64,000 nt of DNA. Origin: Crocodylus rhombifer (Eukaryota; Chordata; Crocodylia; Crocodylidae). Below, piece by piece: positions 11,200 to 22,977 of this stretch. The position numbers and the translations under genes are program-made. The first letter of the stretch is position 1. Every line of letters begins with the position of its first letter. The stretch spans positions 62,001-126,000 of the forward strand of contig JAVSML010000960.1 in the NCBI GenBank assembly GCA_038503035.1, in the 5' to 3' direction. Below the pieces are notes generated by a model, which was given only the letters and a program-made list of their open reading frames with translations, had not been told where the DNA came from and did not search any database.

Positions 11200-13803
11200 G
11201 GGATTTGGGAGCGGAGCTAAAATGTCTGGGGGCACAGGTGGTCTTCTAATCGATCCTCCCAGTCTCGGGCTATGGGCTGAGCAGGGAGAGGAGGATCCAC
11301 GTAGTCAACCAAAGAGTGTGGTGCTGGTGTCATAGGGAAGGCTTTGGCTTCCATGACCACAGCCCGCCCTTTGGCGAGAGAGGCAGCGAGCTGCTGGGAA
11401 GAGATGGCTTCCATCTCTCTCCCTTGGGGAGGAGGCTCTTCTCAGCCAGACTGGCTGACCTACTCCACCGGGCTATAAACCAAGCCCGTTGGGGGGCAGG
11501 GGAACTACTGCCACTGCTGGCCCGCTGAGCAACCCTTGCAAAGCCAGCGGGCCAAGGCACGTAAGGGAGCCCACCCTTGCCTCAGACCTGGTACAATCTG
11601 CGCGCAAGGCAAGAGCCCCCAAGGGGACACTTGCCTGCCTGTACACAAATGCCAGGAGCTTGGGGAATAAGCAGCAGGAGCTCATCCTCCTGCTCAACGC
11701 AAATCATTATGATGTCATTGGGATAATGGAGACCTGGTGGGACTCCACCCATGACTGGACCTCGGGTACAGACATCTATACCCTGTACAGGAGGGATTAT
11801 GTAGATAAAAGGGTGTAGATCTCTCTGTTAAGGAAAGCTACATGTCCCTGCAAGCTGATATTGGTGATCAGGGTGGATGACTGGAGACCCTCTGGGTTAA
11901 AATCTGTGGGGAATACGGCACAGGGGACACAATGATGGGAGTCTACTACAGACCTCCCACCCAAAGTCCTGAGCTTGACCATGAGTTCGCCCGGGAACTG
12001 GCTGAGGCTGCATGCTCCAGGACCATGGTTGTCATGGGTGACTTTAATTACCCGGATATCTCATGGGAGGATCACTCAGCCAAATCTGAGTGGTCACAAA
12101 GCTTCCTCTTGTGTGTGGATGACCTCTACCTGACTCAAGAAGTCTATGGGCCAATGAGAGGTAAAGCGCTGCTCGACCTGGTACGGGCTACAGGGGGTGA
12201 CCTAATCGGCGACCTAGTGATTGATGGGAAGCTGGGTGACAGTGTCCACGAGCTGATCACCTTCACTATGCACCGTAAAGCTGGCAAGTCAGTCAGCAAC
12301 ACTGAAGTCCTTGACTTCAGGAAAGCTGACTTTGACAAGCTCAGGAGGCTTGTCAGTCAGGCCCTAAGAGACCAGGACCCCAGGGAGAGGGGAGTTCAAG
12401 AAGAATGGTTGCTCCTCAAGGGAGTGATCCTCAATGCACAAGGTAAATCTATTCCATCTTGGAGGAAAGGCAACAAGAGGGCACAGCAGCCCCCCTGGCT
12501 CTCCAGGAATCTAGCAGACATCCTGAGGCTAAAAAGAAAAGCCTACAAAGGATGGAGGATGGGATTCACCTCCAAGGAGGATTATTCTGCACTGGTCCAG
12601 TCCTGCAGGCAGCAAACCAGGAAAGCCAAGGCTCCAACTGAACTCCAGCTAGCTTTGAGCATCAAGGACAATAAAAAGTCCTTTTTCAGATATGTGGGGA
12701 GACGGAGGAAAAGCAAGGGAAACATTGGACCTCTGCTGAACCAGATGGGGCAACTGACAACTGAAGCCCAGGAAAAAGCCAACCTATTAAATGGGTACTT
12801 TGTGTCCGTCTTTCATCAGTCTCATGGGACACCAATGCCCGCTACGGGACAGGGAGGTCCGGGTGAGGGAGATCCCCTGTCCTCCGTTAATGTTGACCTC
12901 GTGAAGGAACATCTTGAGAAGCTGGATACCTTCAAGGCAGCTGACCCTGACAATCTACACCCCAGGGTACTCAAAGAGCTGGCAAGCATCATGGCCCAGC
13001 CCCTGGCACGGATCTTTAAAAACTCCTGACACTCTGGTGTAGTGCCGGAAGACTGGAAGAAGGCCAATGTGGTGCCTACTTTCAAGAAAGGGAGGAAAGT
13101 GGATCCGGCTAACTATAGGCCCATCAGCCTGACTTCTATCCCGGGGAAGATCTTAGAAAAGTTTATTAAAGAGGCCATCCTTAATGGACTGGCCAAGGCC
13201 AACATCCTAAGGGATAGCCAGCACGGGTTTGTTGCGGGTAGCTCTTGCTTGACCAATCTCATTTCTTTCTACGACCAGGTGACCTATCACCTGGACAAGG
13301 GAGAAGAGATTGATGTCATATATTTTGATTTAAAAAAAACCTTCAATCTGATATCCCATGATCACCTCTTGGCAAAACTGGCCAATTGTGGCCTTGGGTC
13401 CACCATGATCCACTAGCTGCGAAATTGGCTCTGTGGTCAGACCCAGAGGGTAGTAATTGATGGAATTCTCTCATCATGGTGTCCTGTGACCAGTGGGGTC
13501 CCCCAAGGCTCTGTCCTTGGACCCATTTTGTTCAACATCTTCATTAATGATAGATTGGAGTCACAAGTGGACTGGCCAAGTTCGCCCATGCCACCAAACT
13601 TTGGGGCAAAGCATCCACACCAGAAGACAGGCGGGTGATCCAGGCTGACCTGGACAGGCTCGGCAAATGGGCAGACGAGAACCTGATGGTGTTTAACACC
13701 AAAAAATGCAAGGTTCTCCACCTTGGGAAGAAAAACCTGCAGCATCCTTATAGGCTTGGCAGTACTACACTGGCTAGCACTACGGAAGAAAGAGATTTGG
13801 GGG
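11200..13803 (+). mobile_element. CR1 LINE, near full length, 5' portion up to LTR insertion
   Basis: One CR1 copy interrupted at 13804 by an LTR and resuming at 14778; both halves together are about 3.3 kb. The left portion holds a GC-rich 5' part (11213-11600) and most of ORF2. The right boundary is exact: CR1 sequence 'gagatttggggg' at 13792-13803 continues as 'gggggtcatcattgacc' at 14778. The left boundary is approximate. Confidence 0.9.
11600..13803 (+). pseudogene. CR1 ORF2 (endonuclease plus reverse transcriptase), disrupted
   Basis: Endonuclease motifs appear in order: LYTNARSLGNKQQEL (11637-11683), VIGIMETWWD (11716-11745), YYRPPTQSPEL (11943-11975) and VVMGDFNYPDISWE (12028-12069). 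A linker follows, then reverse transcriptase: MPEDWKKANVVPTFKKG, NYRPISLTSIPGKILEK, QHGFVAGSSCLTNL, and motif A as YFDLKKTFNLISH at 13320-13358. It is broken by a stop at 11816, a frameshift before 11932, and stops at 13027 and 13414. Motif C, normally FADD, reads FAHA (13581-13592), so the catalytic Asp pair is lost. The protein would normally nick target DNA and reverse-transcribe CR1 RNA. This copy cannot. Confidence 0.9.
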
Positions 13804-14777
13804 TGTAACAGGAGTGCTGCTTTCGGAGCCCTGCTGGGAATGCGGTGCTGGCCTCCTGTAGTGGGCTGACTGCCCGCCTAATCTCGCTTGCCACGTCTTG
13901 ATCTTGCTCATAATTGATGAAGGATTTAAAGCAGCGGGAAGCTGCCCAATCTTGTGCGCCCCGATGACAGGGGGCGCCGTCTGCGGCTCCTTTTCTGCCC
14001 CTACACCGCAGCCCAAGCCTCGCAGATGGTGCTGGTATGCCCTCGCTAGGGCCATAATATGAAGTCCCGGCCCTTTGCTTGCCTTCGGGGTTTCTCGAAG
14101 CCCCTTCTCACTCTCGGGGCCCCTCCCTGCCCCCTCACTCTGCTCCTCACCGCTCCTCACCGCCAGGGCTCTCTGCTGCCCCCCCTAACTCAGGGCTGGG
14201 CCAGCGTGCCCCCCCGAACAAAGCTGTGCCCTCTTTGGCACCATTCACTGTGCCCTCTGGGCGCGAGGAACCCCCAGATTACTGGGGAGCTCCCATGAGG
14301 CCTCCTCGCACCCCTACAGCCTCACCCGGTCCTCCGGTGTAACCATAAGCAAACACAGAAATTAGCCCGCTGGCTACAACATAACCCAAAAGCCTACTGG
14401 CTTGTAACCTCAAGCTCATAAACCCCGCACCGCTCCACGTGAGCTTTACCTGACCTCCGTCAGAGTGCCTTTGCCCCTGCATCATTGCAGCCCGTCCGGG
14501 TGGTCAGGCTCTGGCCATGGCCCCGGGCTGCTCAGCTCGCCCACAGAGCTCCTGCTCCTGTGGCTGCCGGAGGGGAACTGCCCTCCTGGCCTTCTGCCTG
14601 GGCTTAAGAAGGGCTAAGCTCCGCCCCTTCCTGGCTCCAGGCTTCCCCGGTCGCCCTAGCAACCCGCACGGGCACAGTCTTAGAGACTGGCAGTCGTGCT
14701 TCCCCTTTTCCGCCACTAGGGGCCTCTCCGGAGCCTTTTCTCCTCTCAGTTGCAGGGCACCTGAGAGCCCTGCGACA
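13804..14777. mobile_element. Solo LTR, 974 bp, with 5 bp target duplication
   Basis: Inserted inside the CR1. It begins TGTAACAGGAG and ends CCTGCGACA (TGT...ACA), and is flanked by ggggg on both sides (13799-13803 and 14778-14782). The interrupted CR1 sequence joins perfectly when it is removed, which fixes the ends. No internal retroviral genes are present, so it is a solo LTR left by recombination. A 5 bp duplication fits several endogenous retrovirus or Gypsy groups. The orientation and family are not determined, and the open frames inside (14079-14342 and 14517-14792) are composition-driven. Confidence 0.88.
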
Positions 14778-15452
14778 GGGGGTCATCATTGACCACAAGA
14801 TGAACATGAGCCTGCAATGCGATGCTGCGGCTAGTAAAGCGACCAAAACGCTGGCTTGCATCCAGAGATACTTCTCAAGCAAATCCCGGGACATCATTCT
14901 CCCCTTGTACTCGGCCTTGGTGAGGTCGCAGCTGGAGTACTGCGTCCAGTTTTGGGACCCACAATTCAAAAAGGATGTGGAGAAACTTGAGAGAGTCCAG
15001 AGAAGAGCCACACGTATGATCAGAGGTCAGGAAAACAGACCTTACGATGACAGGCTGAGAGCCATGGGGCTCTTTAGCCTGGAAAAGCACAGGCTCAGGG
15101 GTGATCTGATGGCCACCTATAAGTTTATCAGGGATGAGCACCAGGATCTGGGGGAACATTTGTTCACGAGAGTGCCCCAAGAGATGACAAGGTCAAACAG
15201 TCATAAATTACTGTGAGATCATTTCAGGCTGGACATAAGGAAGAATTTCTTTACTGTCTGAGCCCCCAAGGTCTGGAACAGCCTGCCATCGGAGGTGGTT
15301 CAAGCACGTATATTGAACACCTTCAAGAGTATATTGGATGCTTATCTTGCTGGGATCTTATGACCCCAGCTGACTTCCTGCTCTTTGAGCGTGGGGCTGG
15401 ACTCGATGATCTTCCGAGGTCCCTTCCAGCCCTAATGTCTATGAAATCTGTG
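14778..15452 (+). mobile_element. CR1 LINE, 3' portion after the LTR insertion
   Basis: Continues ORF2 with the C-terminal CR1 segment: MNMSLQCDAAASKATKTLAC, then RDIILPLYSALVRSQLEYCV, then [17 protein letters not shown] and RLRAMGLFSLEKHRLRGDL, ending at the stop at 15214-15216. The 3' untranslated part follows (gctgggatcttatgaccccag, ggggctggactcgatgatctt). The end at about 15440-15452 is the tgtctatgaaatctgtgaaa tail typical of crocodilian and turtle CR1. Confidence 0.92.
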
Positions 15453-15455
15453 AAA

Positions 15456-17640
15456 CATCAGCCCACTCAGTGGCATATGAGTGACATATGCCCAGAATGT
15501 CTATGCTCATACCTTTGCCTGCTTTTGTGAAAAAATCATCCTGGTGGTTAATGGAGGTCATGGATTTAGGAGACCACCCAGCATTTACTAAGGAAGAGCC
15601 ATAATACCAAGGTTATTTATAAATGGGTATCAGCTGTGATGGTGGCTCACAGGCCCAGCCATGACTGGCATCAGTGCCACACCAAGGCAAAGGTATTCAA
15701 AGTGTGGTACAAGAGACCCTCTGATGCCAAGCATGTCTTCAAAGCCCAGTGGATAACATACCCATATTTTGAGGAACTGGCATGTGTATTGGGCAGTGAG
15801 ACTCCATAGAGACTTGCTTTATGACTGACTGTGGGAGAAATTCAGAGCTGAGTTATAACCTCAATGAAATGCAGTTGGAGGACCATGAAGAACCCCTGTT
15901 CCAGACTTCAGGCAGGAGTACTCCAGGAGGGACAGGAGCATAGGAGGAAGTTCCTTCTCTTGTTTGGGACTCTCAAGCAAGATATTTACCAGCTGTTCGG
16001 TGAGGACAGCTTGGATGTAACTGATACAAGAAGCCAGTACCATCCTGTCAACATCCCTGATCAGCCCTTATTCTCTTGTATTCAGCCCTCATCCTCTCAG
16101 TCCGATTACCTGGAGGGGAATGTATGCACAGCCAGCCCCTAAACCAGTAGGTAAGTAGTAGTACACCAGCACTTTGCCAGTGTCACTAACCCTTCTCCTC
16201 CCCTTTTTCTGCACATCAGTAGCCAGCCACTGACTAGTGATCAGCTGCATCCCACCCCCAGGGCACACAAGCATGTGTGTGTGCATGTGCTTGCATGCAC
16301 GTATATACACTCATGCATATTATGCACCTGTCGTGATGGAGATTAGTGAGAGCTGAGGGGTGGAGATCAGAGCCTTTCGGTGGTAGGTTTACTTTGCTGG
16401 ATCGGAAGGAGAGGAGGCCTAGAGGCAGCCTGAGGATCATTTAGGCACTGGCAGGCTGTAGTTGTGTCCCATGACATCAAAGGAGAGGAATGTTAACAAA
16501 TTATATATAATTACGGTCTGCTGTATGTGGGTATCACTGCTTAAGTCAATTTGTCAACTCCTAATTTCCCTTCTCCTGGCCAACTTTCACCCTCCTTTCC
16601 CTCTTCCGTCCTCACCAACTCTGTGACTGGGTGAATGTGGCTGGTTGTGCCCATGCAGAAGAAAACCCTGATGTTTATCCAGAATAGTGCTCATATTTGT
16701 AAATATAGGCAATGTTACACAGTGCAGTTGGACTGTGGGTGGAGAAAGTATTAACACAAGTTGGTGCTCACTTATGATCCTGTGACACTTTCCTCACCCC
16801 AATCCCCATCAGTAATCAGTCACCGCAGCAAATGGTGAGGTTCACTGTTCCAGAAAATCAGAGCATAGCAGGGGTCATGTGCATTTACCTGGTCAGTCCA
16901 CTGCTTGCACAGAACTGTGATTTCCTCCCCTCTGTCTACCTTCTGTCTCTCTTTCCCTCACTGAGGAATGTGTAACAAAGGAGGGGGAAAGCTATGAGGG
17001 GAAAATGGCCTGATTTGCTTTTTTTTACAACAGAAAGAATAATTCTGTGGCCTTCCCATTCAGTGATCTCTCCTCTTTTGCTACTGGTTTGAATGTCCAG
17101 GGATCAGGGTACAGTTTGTAGGCTATAGTTCAAGTATGCTGGCATCAGGGCAGGATTGGGGAGTGACTCCTAAAGATCACAGACAGGTGCTGGCATGTAG
17201 TAGGCTGAGGGTCCTGGCTTGGGCATGGTGTATGGGTTCAGCGGGCTGTCATCTGAGTGACAGATCTTCACAGCTTCAGCAAGGCAACTGTGTAGGAGAG
17301 GCATGAAAGTCTTCTGCAGGGTGTTTCCAGATAGTGAAGTGGCATGCTCTGGGAACTTGGTGTGTGACTGGAACCCCTGACACAGGCACCATTTGCTTGT
17401 TATGTTGGTCTGTTAACGGAGAGTTTTATTGTCATCAAGTCACTGGGGGAGAAGTACTCAAACTTTCTAGAGGGATATTCAGTCAGTCATAATTTTGCAT
17501 GTTGAAAGGCAGCCCTCCTCCATCAGGGGTGCCACCATTGCTCTTTTGAATGTTTCAGGCAGAAGGGCCTTCAGATAGGACCACTTTCTCCAGGAGAAGA
17601 AGGGCTGAGGGGGAGGGATTCCTTCCCAAAACTGCAAAAA
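15456..17640. other. Unassigned intronic sequence
   Basis: No gene recognised. A short GT/CA-type simple stretch (gtgtgtgtgcatgtgcttgc) lies at 16276-16310. A gagagttttattgtcat phrase at 17421 resembles one at 4488, which may hint at another old LTR, but no ends could be drawn. Open frames here (for example 15864-16142) have no recognisable domain. Confidence 0.4.
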
Positions 17641-17644
17641 GCTC

Positions 17645-18535
17645 CCGGTACCCCACTGTCAACAAATGCAGCAACTTATTTATTATCCACAATGACCTGG
17701 AAACACTGGAAAAATGGTCCACAATCAATCAGATGAGATTCAACAAGAACAAGTGCCAAGTCCTGCATTTGGAACAGAATAACTGCGTGAACAAATACAG
17801 ACTGAGGAATGCGTGGCTAGGCTGCAGTATTGCGGAGAAGGACCTGGTGGTAGACTGTAATCTAATTACATGCCAACAGTGTACTTTTGTTTGCAAAAAA
17901 AAAAAAGGCCAACAGCATACTGGGTTGTATTAAGAGGGGTGTTGCATGTAAATCAAGGGAAGTGATTCTTCTGCTCTGTTCACTGCTGATGAGGCCTCAG
18001 CTGGAATAATGTGTTCAGTTTTGGGCCCCATACTTAAAGAATGCTGTGGACAGATTGGAAAGAGTCCATTGCAGAGTGACAGTAATGATTAGGGGCCTCA
18101 GAGGCAAGACCTATGGGGAAAATCTGAAAGAATTAGTGTTATTTAGCCTGGAGAAGAGAAGATGGGGGATTTGATAACAGTTTTCAAACACCTAAAGGGT
18201 GATTTGCAGAGAGGATGGAGATGGGCTTTTCTCTGTGGCTGTAGGCAGCATGACTCGGGGCAATAGACTCTAGCTGGAGCAGAGACAATTTAGGCTGGGG
18301 ATTAGGAGGAGCTTTCTGACTTTAAGAGTGGTCAAGCATTGGAACAGACAACCTAGAGAAGCTTTGGAGTCTCCATCCTTGAAAGTTTTCAAGAGCAGGT
18401 TTGACAGACATGTGAACAGACATTTGGCTAGGATTGTTTACTCAGGGTTGATCCTTGAGCAGGGGGCTGGACTAGATGACGTTGTGAGGTCCCTCCCATC
18501 CGTGCTTTTTTGTGATCCTATGATCCTGCAGAAAA
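17645..18535 (+). mobile_element. CR1 LINE fragment, older subfamily, 3' part
   Basis: Translation near 17690-17870 gives LFIIHNDLETLEKWSTINQM, NKNKCQVLHLEQNN, and an EKDLVVDCNL phrase, corresponding to the CR1 ORF2 thumb-like region after the FADD motif. Downstream nucleotides follow the standard CR1 3' order: 'ctcagctggaataatgtgttcagttttgg', 'tggagaagagaagatggg', 'gagcagggggctggactagatgac'. It ends near 18530 at 'cctatgatcctgc'. It has multiple frameshifts and an A-run at 17896. Confidence 0.88.
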
Positions 18536-18888
18536 AAACAAACAAACCCCACTAAATCACTTGATTTTTGGACGTTGGGGTTGTGGATGCCAGCTGAGGG
18601 CTCAACCCAGCCTGAAAATATGGGGAAAGTCTCATGGCAGCTCACCAGTGCTTTGTCCTGCACCCTAAGGCTAGCAAGGAACACACCAAGGTTTGGGGAG
18701 GGGTGCATCAGATAGCTAAATTTCCCCAACCCGGAGGCTTGGGGCGTGGGTACTTAACATCTTAGGTGCTAGGATGTTAAGTGACCCCTGCAGTGGAATG
18801 CAAAGACTTGTTTGGTGGATCATTTCTTATCATCAAATCATAAAAGTATAAAAATGACTACTTATGTTTTTACTGTCATTTAAGAGTC
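18536..18888. other. Unassigned intronic sequence
   Basis: Nothing recognised between the CR1 3' end and the solo LTR. Confidence 0.4.
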
Positions 18889-18894
18889 GATACC

Positions 18895-19924
18895 TGTCAC
18901 AGGCTAGCTGGGCACTGTGAGTATATCAATTTAGTTGCAGACTGACTAAGCACTGCAACTTTATTAGCCACTGGGCTTTTTGGTTTGGGATCAAGGAGGT
19001 GATGTTGGGAAGGAAAGCAATGACAAGTTTCATTTATAAAAAAAGAACAAATTTTACTTATGACAACAAAAGATATAGGTTGCACATATAATAGTTAATA
19101 AAAAGGTTAAGCTAATAAACAGACAACATAACAATACAGATTAAAATTGACAGTGATAATAAAACAGATAAAGAAATTAACCAAGAGTTTTCACTTGGTT
19201 AGTAACTTATCGATAGTCCCTTGGTTAGAAGATGCATATCAAGTTGAATCAGCGAAGTCAGACGTCTCTGAACTGGGCTGCCTGAAGGAGAACTGGTGGA
19301 AGCCCCTCAGTCAGGATCTGGTCCTTGCTGTCACAGGGAGTAAGAGAGATCCGTGGGGGTATGGGACAGCAGTGACTCTTCCTGAGTAACCCTCAGTAAC
19401 CTTCCTGAGGGTTACTATGAAGTGCGTGTTCTTTTATATCCTATTTATGCTGATTTTTTGGTTATAGAGCCATTCATAATATTGCTTTAAAGTTGTTATC
19501 CTATGGGGTTAAAAGGTGTTAGAAATTATTATAATAAGTTACTGCCCAAGTTTGGGTTTATCTAATAAGCAAATTGCAACACAGCGTTTTCAGGTTTGAA
19601 AATTACCTCGCCTAAATCCAGCCCCTTCAGAACTCTCTGACTATGCTTTTTCGAGATGTCCTTTCTTGAAATGTACTGGATAAGCTAGGCAGTTGAATCC
19701 AGTTTTTATCATCATCAAGGCTAAATTCTGAGCGAGAGAGAACTATTAGATCAGCTAATTTCACAGCTATAGCTTTGTCTTTGAGGCCTGATCAGTTCCA
19801 TAGACAGTTACAAGTTACGTTTGCAGATTACAAAAATACAAGCTTTATATTAGACAAAAGTTCCAAATGACTCTAAGAAGCACATATTTATTGCTTATTA
19901 ATTTCTTTGGTTCTGGCTATCGCA
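18895..19924. mobile_element. Solo LTR, 1030 bp, with 6 bp target duplication
   Basis: Begins TGTCACAGGC at 18895 and ends ...CTATCGCA at 19924, bounded by perfect gatacc duplications at 18889-18894 and 19925-19930. The TG/CA ends and 6 bp duplication are those of an endogenous retrovirus or LTR-retrotransposon LTR. It holds several AATAAA-like phrases (about 19093-19165) and a small inverted repeat gtaaccctcag/ctgagggttac at 19387-19416. The first bases resemble the start of the LTR at 13804 (TGTAACAGG), but the bodies do not look the same. Confidence 0.75.
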
Positions 19925-19930
19925 GATACC

Positions 19931-21480
19931 TAACAGCAAGATGCTTCCACTGTTGCAGTTAAGACCCAAGGTCACAGCTGGAAACCACAGCACATTGAGT
20001 TCCTAGGTACAGATGGGGAAAATGAAGAGCAAAGTGTGTGTAAATTTGTTTGTATTACGGAAAAAGAGGAATCCTCACAGAGAGTGGAGAGCAGGGATGG
20101 AGTATTTACCAGGACTGGTGTGGTGACCTTGTCAGGAAGGCATTTCTCAGGCCAGGTTATAGGGTATTTCAGGCACATCAGAATACATCAGCTTTGCGAA
20201 GTAGACAGGGCAGATACTAAAGAACAGTCCCCATGTTGAGAGGGATGCATAGCAGGCTCTCAGCTATGTTAGATGCCCAGAGAGTGTCCAAGTTGCACTG
20301 TTTTGTCTCCTATTCCCGGGCCTCTCCTATCTAGGCATAGGTTTGTCCTGTACCTGAACCTGGGGCCACTGTAAATTCCACAGGCTAGGGTTATCCTGTC
20401 CAACCCCTATTCGTGCTGTACCAGGGTCAGGGCTATTCTGTTTAGCCCCCATTGGTGCTCCTCATGGTCAGGGCTGCCCTTTTCAGTCTCTGTCAGCATC
20501 CCACCAGCGTCAAGGTGTTACCCATCTCAGCCCCAAAAAAACAACTTCCTCAAGTCAGCTTTACCCACCCCAATACCAAAGGATTCTTCTCCCTTCAGTC
20601 AAGAGTACCTGCCCCAGCACACACTCCTACCACCTCCCACCAGGCCAGTGTTACTTGCCATAGTTTCAAAGAACCCCTACCCAGGAACACACCTTCAGGC
20701 AGACGTTTACTCACTTCATTCATGTTTTCTGCTGCCCTTTGCCCTCTCAGCCACTCTCATAGCAGGCCCCAAGCACTCCTTCACAAACACAGCCTCAACA
20801 CTGTCCTGCTCTTTCTTACAGCCAGCCTTACCATGTCCCCAAGGCAGGGAGATCCCTACATTCTCTCCCATAAGGACCCACAGCCCCTTCCCCATGTGGA
20901 AGTGCCCTGTTCTTCGTGGAGGATTAGGGGATATGGGTTAAGGAACAGCTGAACTCCACATAAAAATGGAGGGCATTTTTTAGCTGAATATAGCACCCTT
21001 TGACTTTTACACATGATGTGTCAGGATCCTGCCATGCCACTTGATAGCCACTCTGCCTCCAGGTACCCAGTGAGCACAGTTTGGTGTGGCAAGACCACAT
21101 TTAGGGTTCCAATATCTTCTCTTCCTCCAGTTCATCCCACTTTTAGTTCACCAAACATTTTGTTGTTGGATTATAGTACACACCACTTGGATGTTTGGAA
21201 TTTTTAATAAAAAGCTCATTTCACTGACAAACAAGTACACACATTGGCCTGTGCACTGATTAGCTTTCTACCCTACAGGCTGGCTCTACTAGAAGCAGTT
21301 TGTCAGGGCATCTCTTACAAGAATATCCTGACAGTTGTGTTTGAAGGGTGCCTGATACAGGCTGGTGAGCTTTTGGGCTTCCTCTGCCTGGTTTTCTTCT
21401 GGTCTTGGCCTGACAGACGTGCAGAATACAGGCTAAAATGACATCTAGGGCAGGTAGTGTTGGGTAGCAACTAGGAGCAC
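19931..21480. other. Unassigned; C-rich middle with short repeated phrases
   Basis: Between 20310 and 20500 phrases of the type 'agggtcagggctattctgt...agcccc' recur loosely about every 60 bases, which could be a decayed minisatellite. The open frames at 20452-20952 and 20648-20941 are in this C-rich sequence and show no domain. The rest holds nothing I recognise. Confidence 0.35.
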
Positions 21481-21484
21481 CTTC

Positions 21485-21970
21485 AGTGTTCTCTGCTGTG
21501 CCTTGAAGTGCCTAAGTGCACTCCATGATTATCTGCAGCTGCTCTGTTGATAGATGAAGAGTTCCTCATTGCTAGGTATCCAGTGTAGGGCTTTATGAGC
21601 CATTGGAAATGCATTTCAGCTGGATCCTTGTGTTGCAGGAGGATAACCGTACCTCCAAGCTTGATGCAGGTACTGATGCAGGCAAGTGCTTTCCATATCA
21701 TTAGGAAAACTGGTCTTATATTTACGAAGACCCTATTGTGGGCCTTCCTCATCCACCCAGTGTCACCTCTATGAGCTGTCCCCATTAGTGCACAGTGCCC
21801 TGCAGCATGGTGGAGAAGTAGCTCTTGTGGTTGATATATTTTGAACCATGGTACACTGGGCAGAGGATGGAAACATGTATGATATCAGTGGCCCAACGTA
21901 ATTGAGAAAGCCCACATGGGCAAACTATACAGGTGAGAGAGGCAGTGGAAACACTCCAAATTGGAAACAC
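21485..21970 (-). pseudogene. PIF/Harbinger transposase relic
   Basis: The minus strand from 21900 downwards reads DIIHVSILCPVYHGSKYINH, then KSYFSTMLQGTVH. This corresponds to the Harbinger transposase segment 'DGTHIPI...YINRKGYFSMxLQ' that carries the first catalytic Asp region. Further along, phrases compatible with 'WLIKPYTG' (about 21580-21600) and with the terminal 'FNxxLSxARxxVE' block (about 21520-21560) follow, broken by several stops. This is a decayed fragment of a DNA transposase, with no sign of function. Confidence 0.55.
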
Positions 21971-22969
21971 TCCAAATTGAAGTGCTTCCAGTTAAGGGAG
22001 GATTTGAAATTCTTTGCATGTCCATTCATTCAGGCTCTTAGACTCAGACCTTGCAGTTTTGTTCCCTGAGTAAGAGTGATAAATGATGATGGGACAGCCA
22101 CCGTCAGGCAAAGCGTTCTTTGTTTAAAAGAAAAACATTTCACAGGAAACATAACAATAATAAAATACCTGCATACATGCCTACTTTCCTCTAAGGTTTG
22201 TCATTCCCTGGAATGGGGAGGACCAACTTTTTCAGCCTTTTTCACAGACCCTCTCTTGCAAGTGACATGGGCAGCTGTTGTGTGGCATGTGTGCCCCAGG
22301 TGCTCAGTAAAAGGATGTGCTGGAATTGACTCCTTGGAGTGGAGTGAGGGCAGGATGCTGTTGCTTGAGCCTCTTCCTTCCTGCCCACCTCCATTTTGGT
22401 GCTCCAGGACACAAGCTATCAGGTGTGCCCCTGGGAGATGTGGATCAGAGCAGTATTTGGGGGAATGGGAGGAGGGGGTTCAACTTGTGGCACGCTTGCC
22501 AAAAAAGTTAGTTACCACTGCCCTAGACAGTATCTAACACATGCCTACCATCTCCCCAGGAGACACTTTAGTGTTTGATCTCCAGGCTCCTAGCTTCTGA
22601 CAAACAAGACCTGCAGGTTGTTGAAGAAAGGTTCCTTGAAGCTAATGGCTTTCTCCAATGTCCTTCAAGTATGTGTCAGGCTGCTAATATGGATTTTTTT
22701 GTTTGGGCTCTCCATGAAATGTATTTAAATCTAGATCAATACATTTGTGCAGGAAATTCTAACAACCTACCTTCTGTAGTATTTTATAACTGAGTAGGTC
22801 ATTATGTAATAGAATATTCATACTGTATTACATAGCAGGTTTCTTAGGTTAAGGTATGGCTGCTCCTTATCTGTCACATTCCTTATTAGATGCTCTTATG
22901 AGGCTGGAATCAACAGCATTATTTAATTTGAAATGGTGTTAGTTTCACCCTGGCTTATTAGTTTGGCCA
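21971..22969. other. Unassigned; start shares a repeat with 53735-53860
   Basis: A 17-18 base phrase (gaaacactccaaattg) is duplicated in tandem at 21950-21985. The segment 'gtgcttc.a.ttaag..gaggatttgaaat' at 21975-22015 matches 53767-53800, so both are copies of one unnamed repeat. Nothing else was recognised. Confidence 0.35.
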
Positions 22970-22977
22970 CTGCTTAA

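Noticed and set aside
20452..20952. 166-codon plus-strand open frame
   Set aside because: Composition-driven, in C-rich sequence; no domain and a parallel open frame overlaps it.
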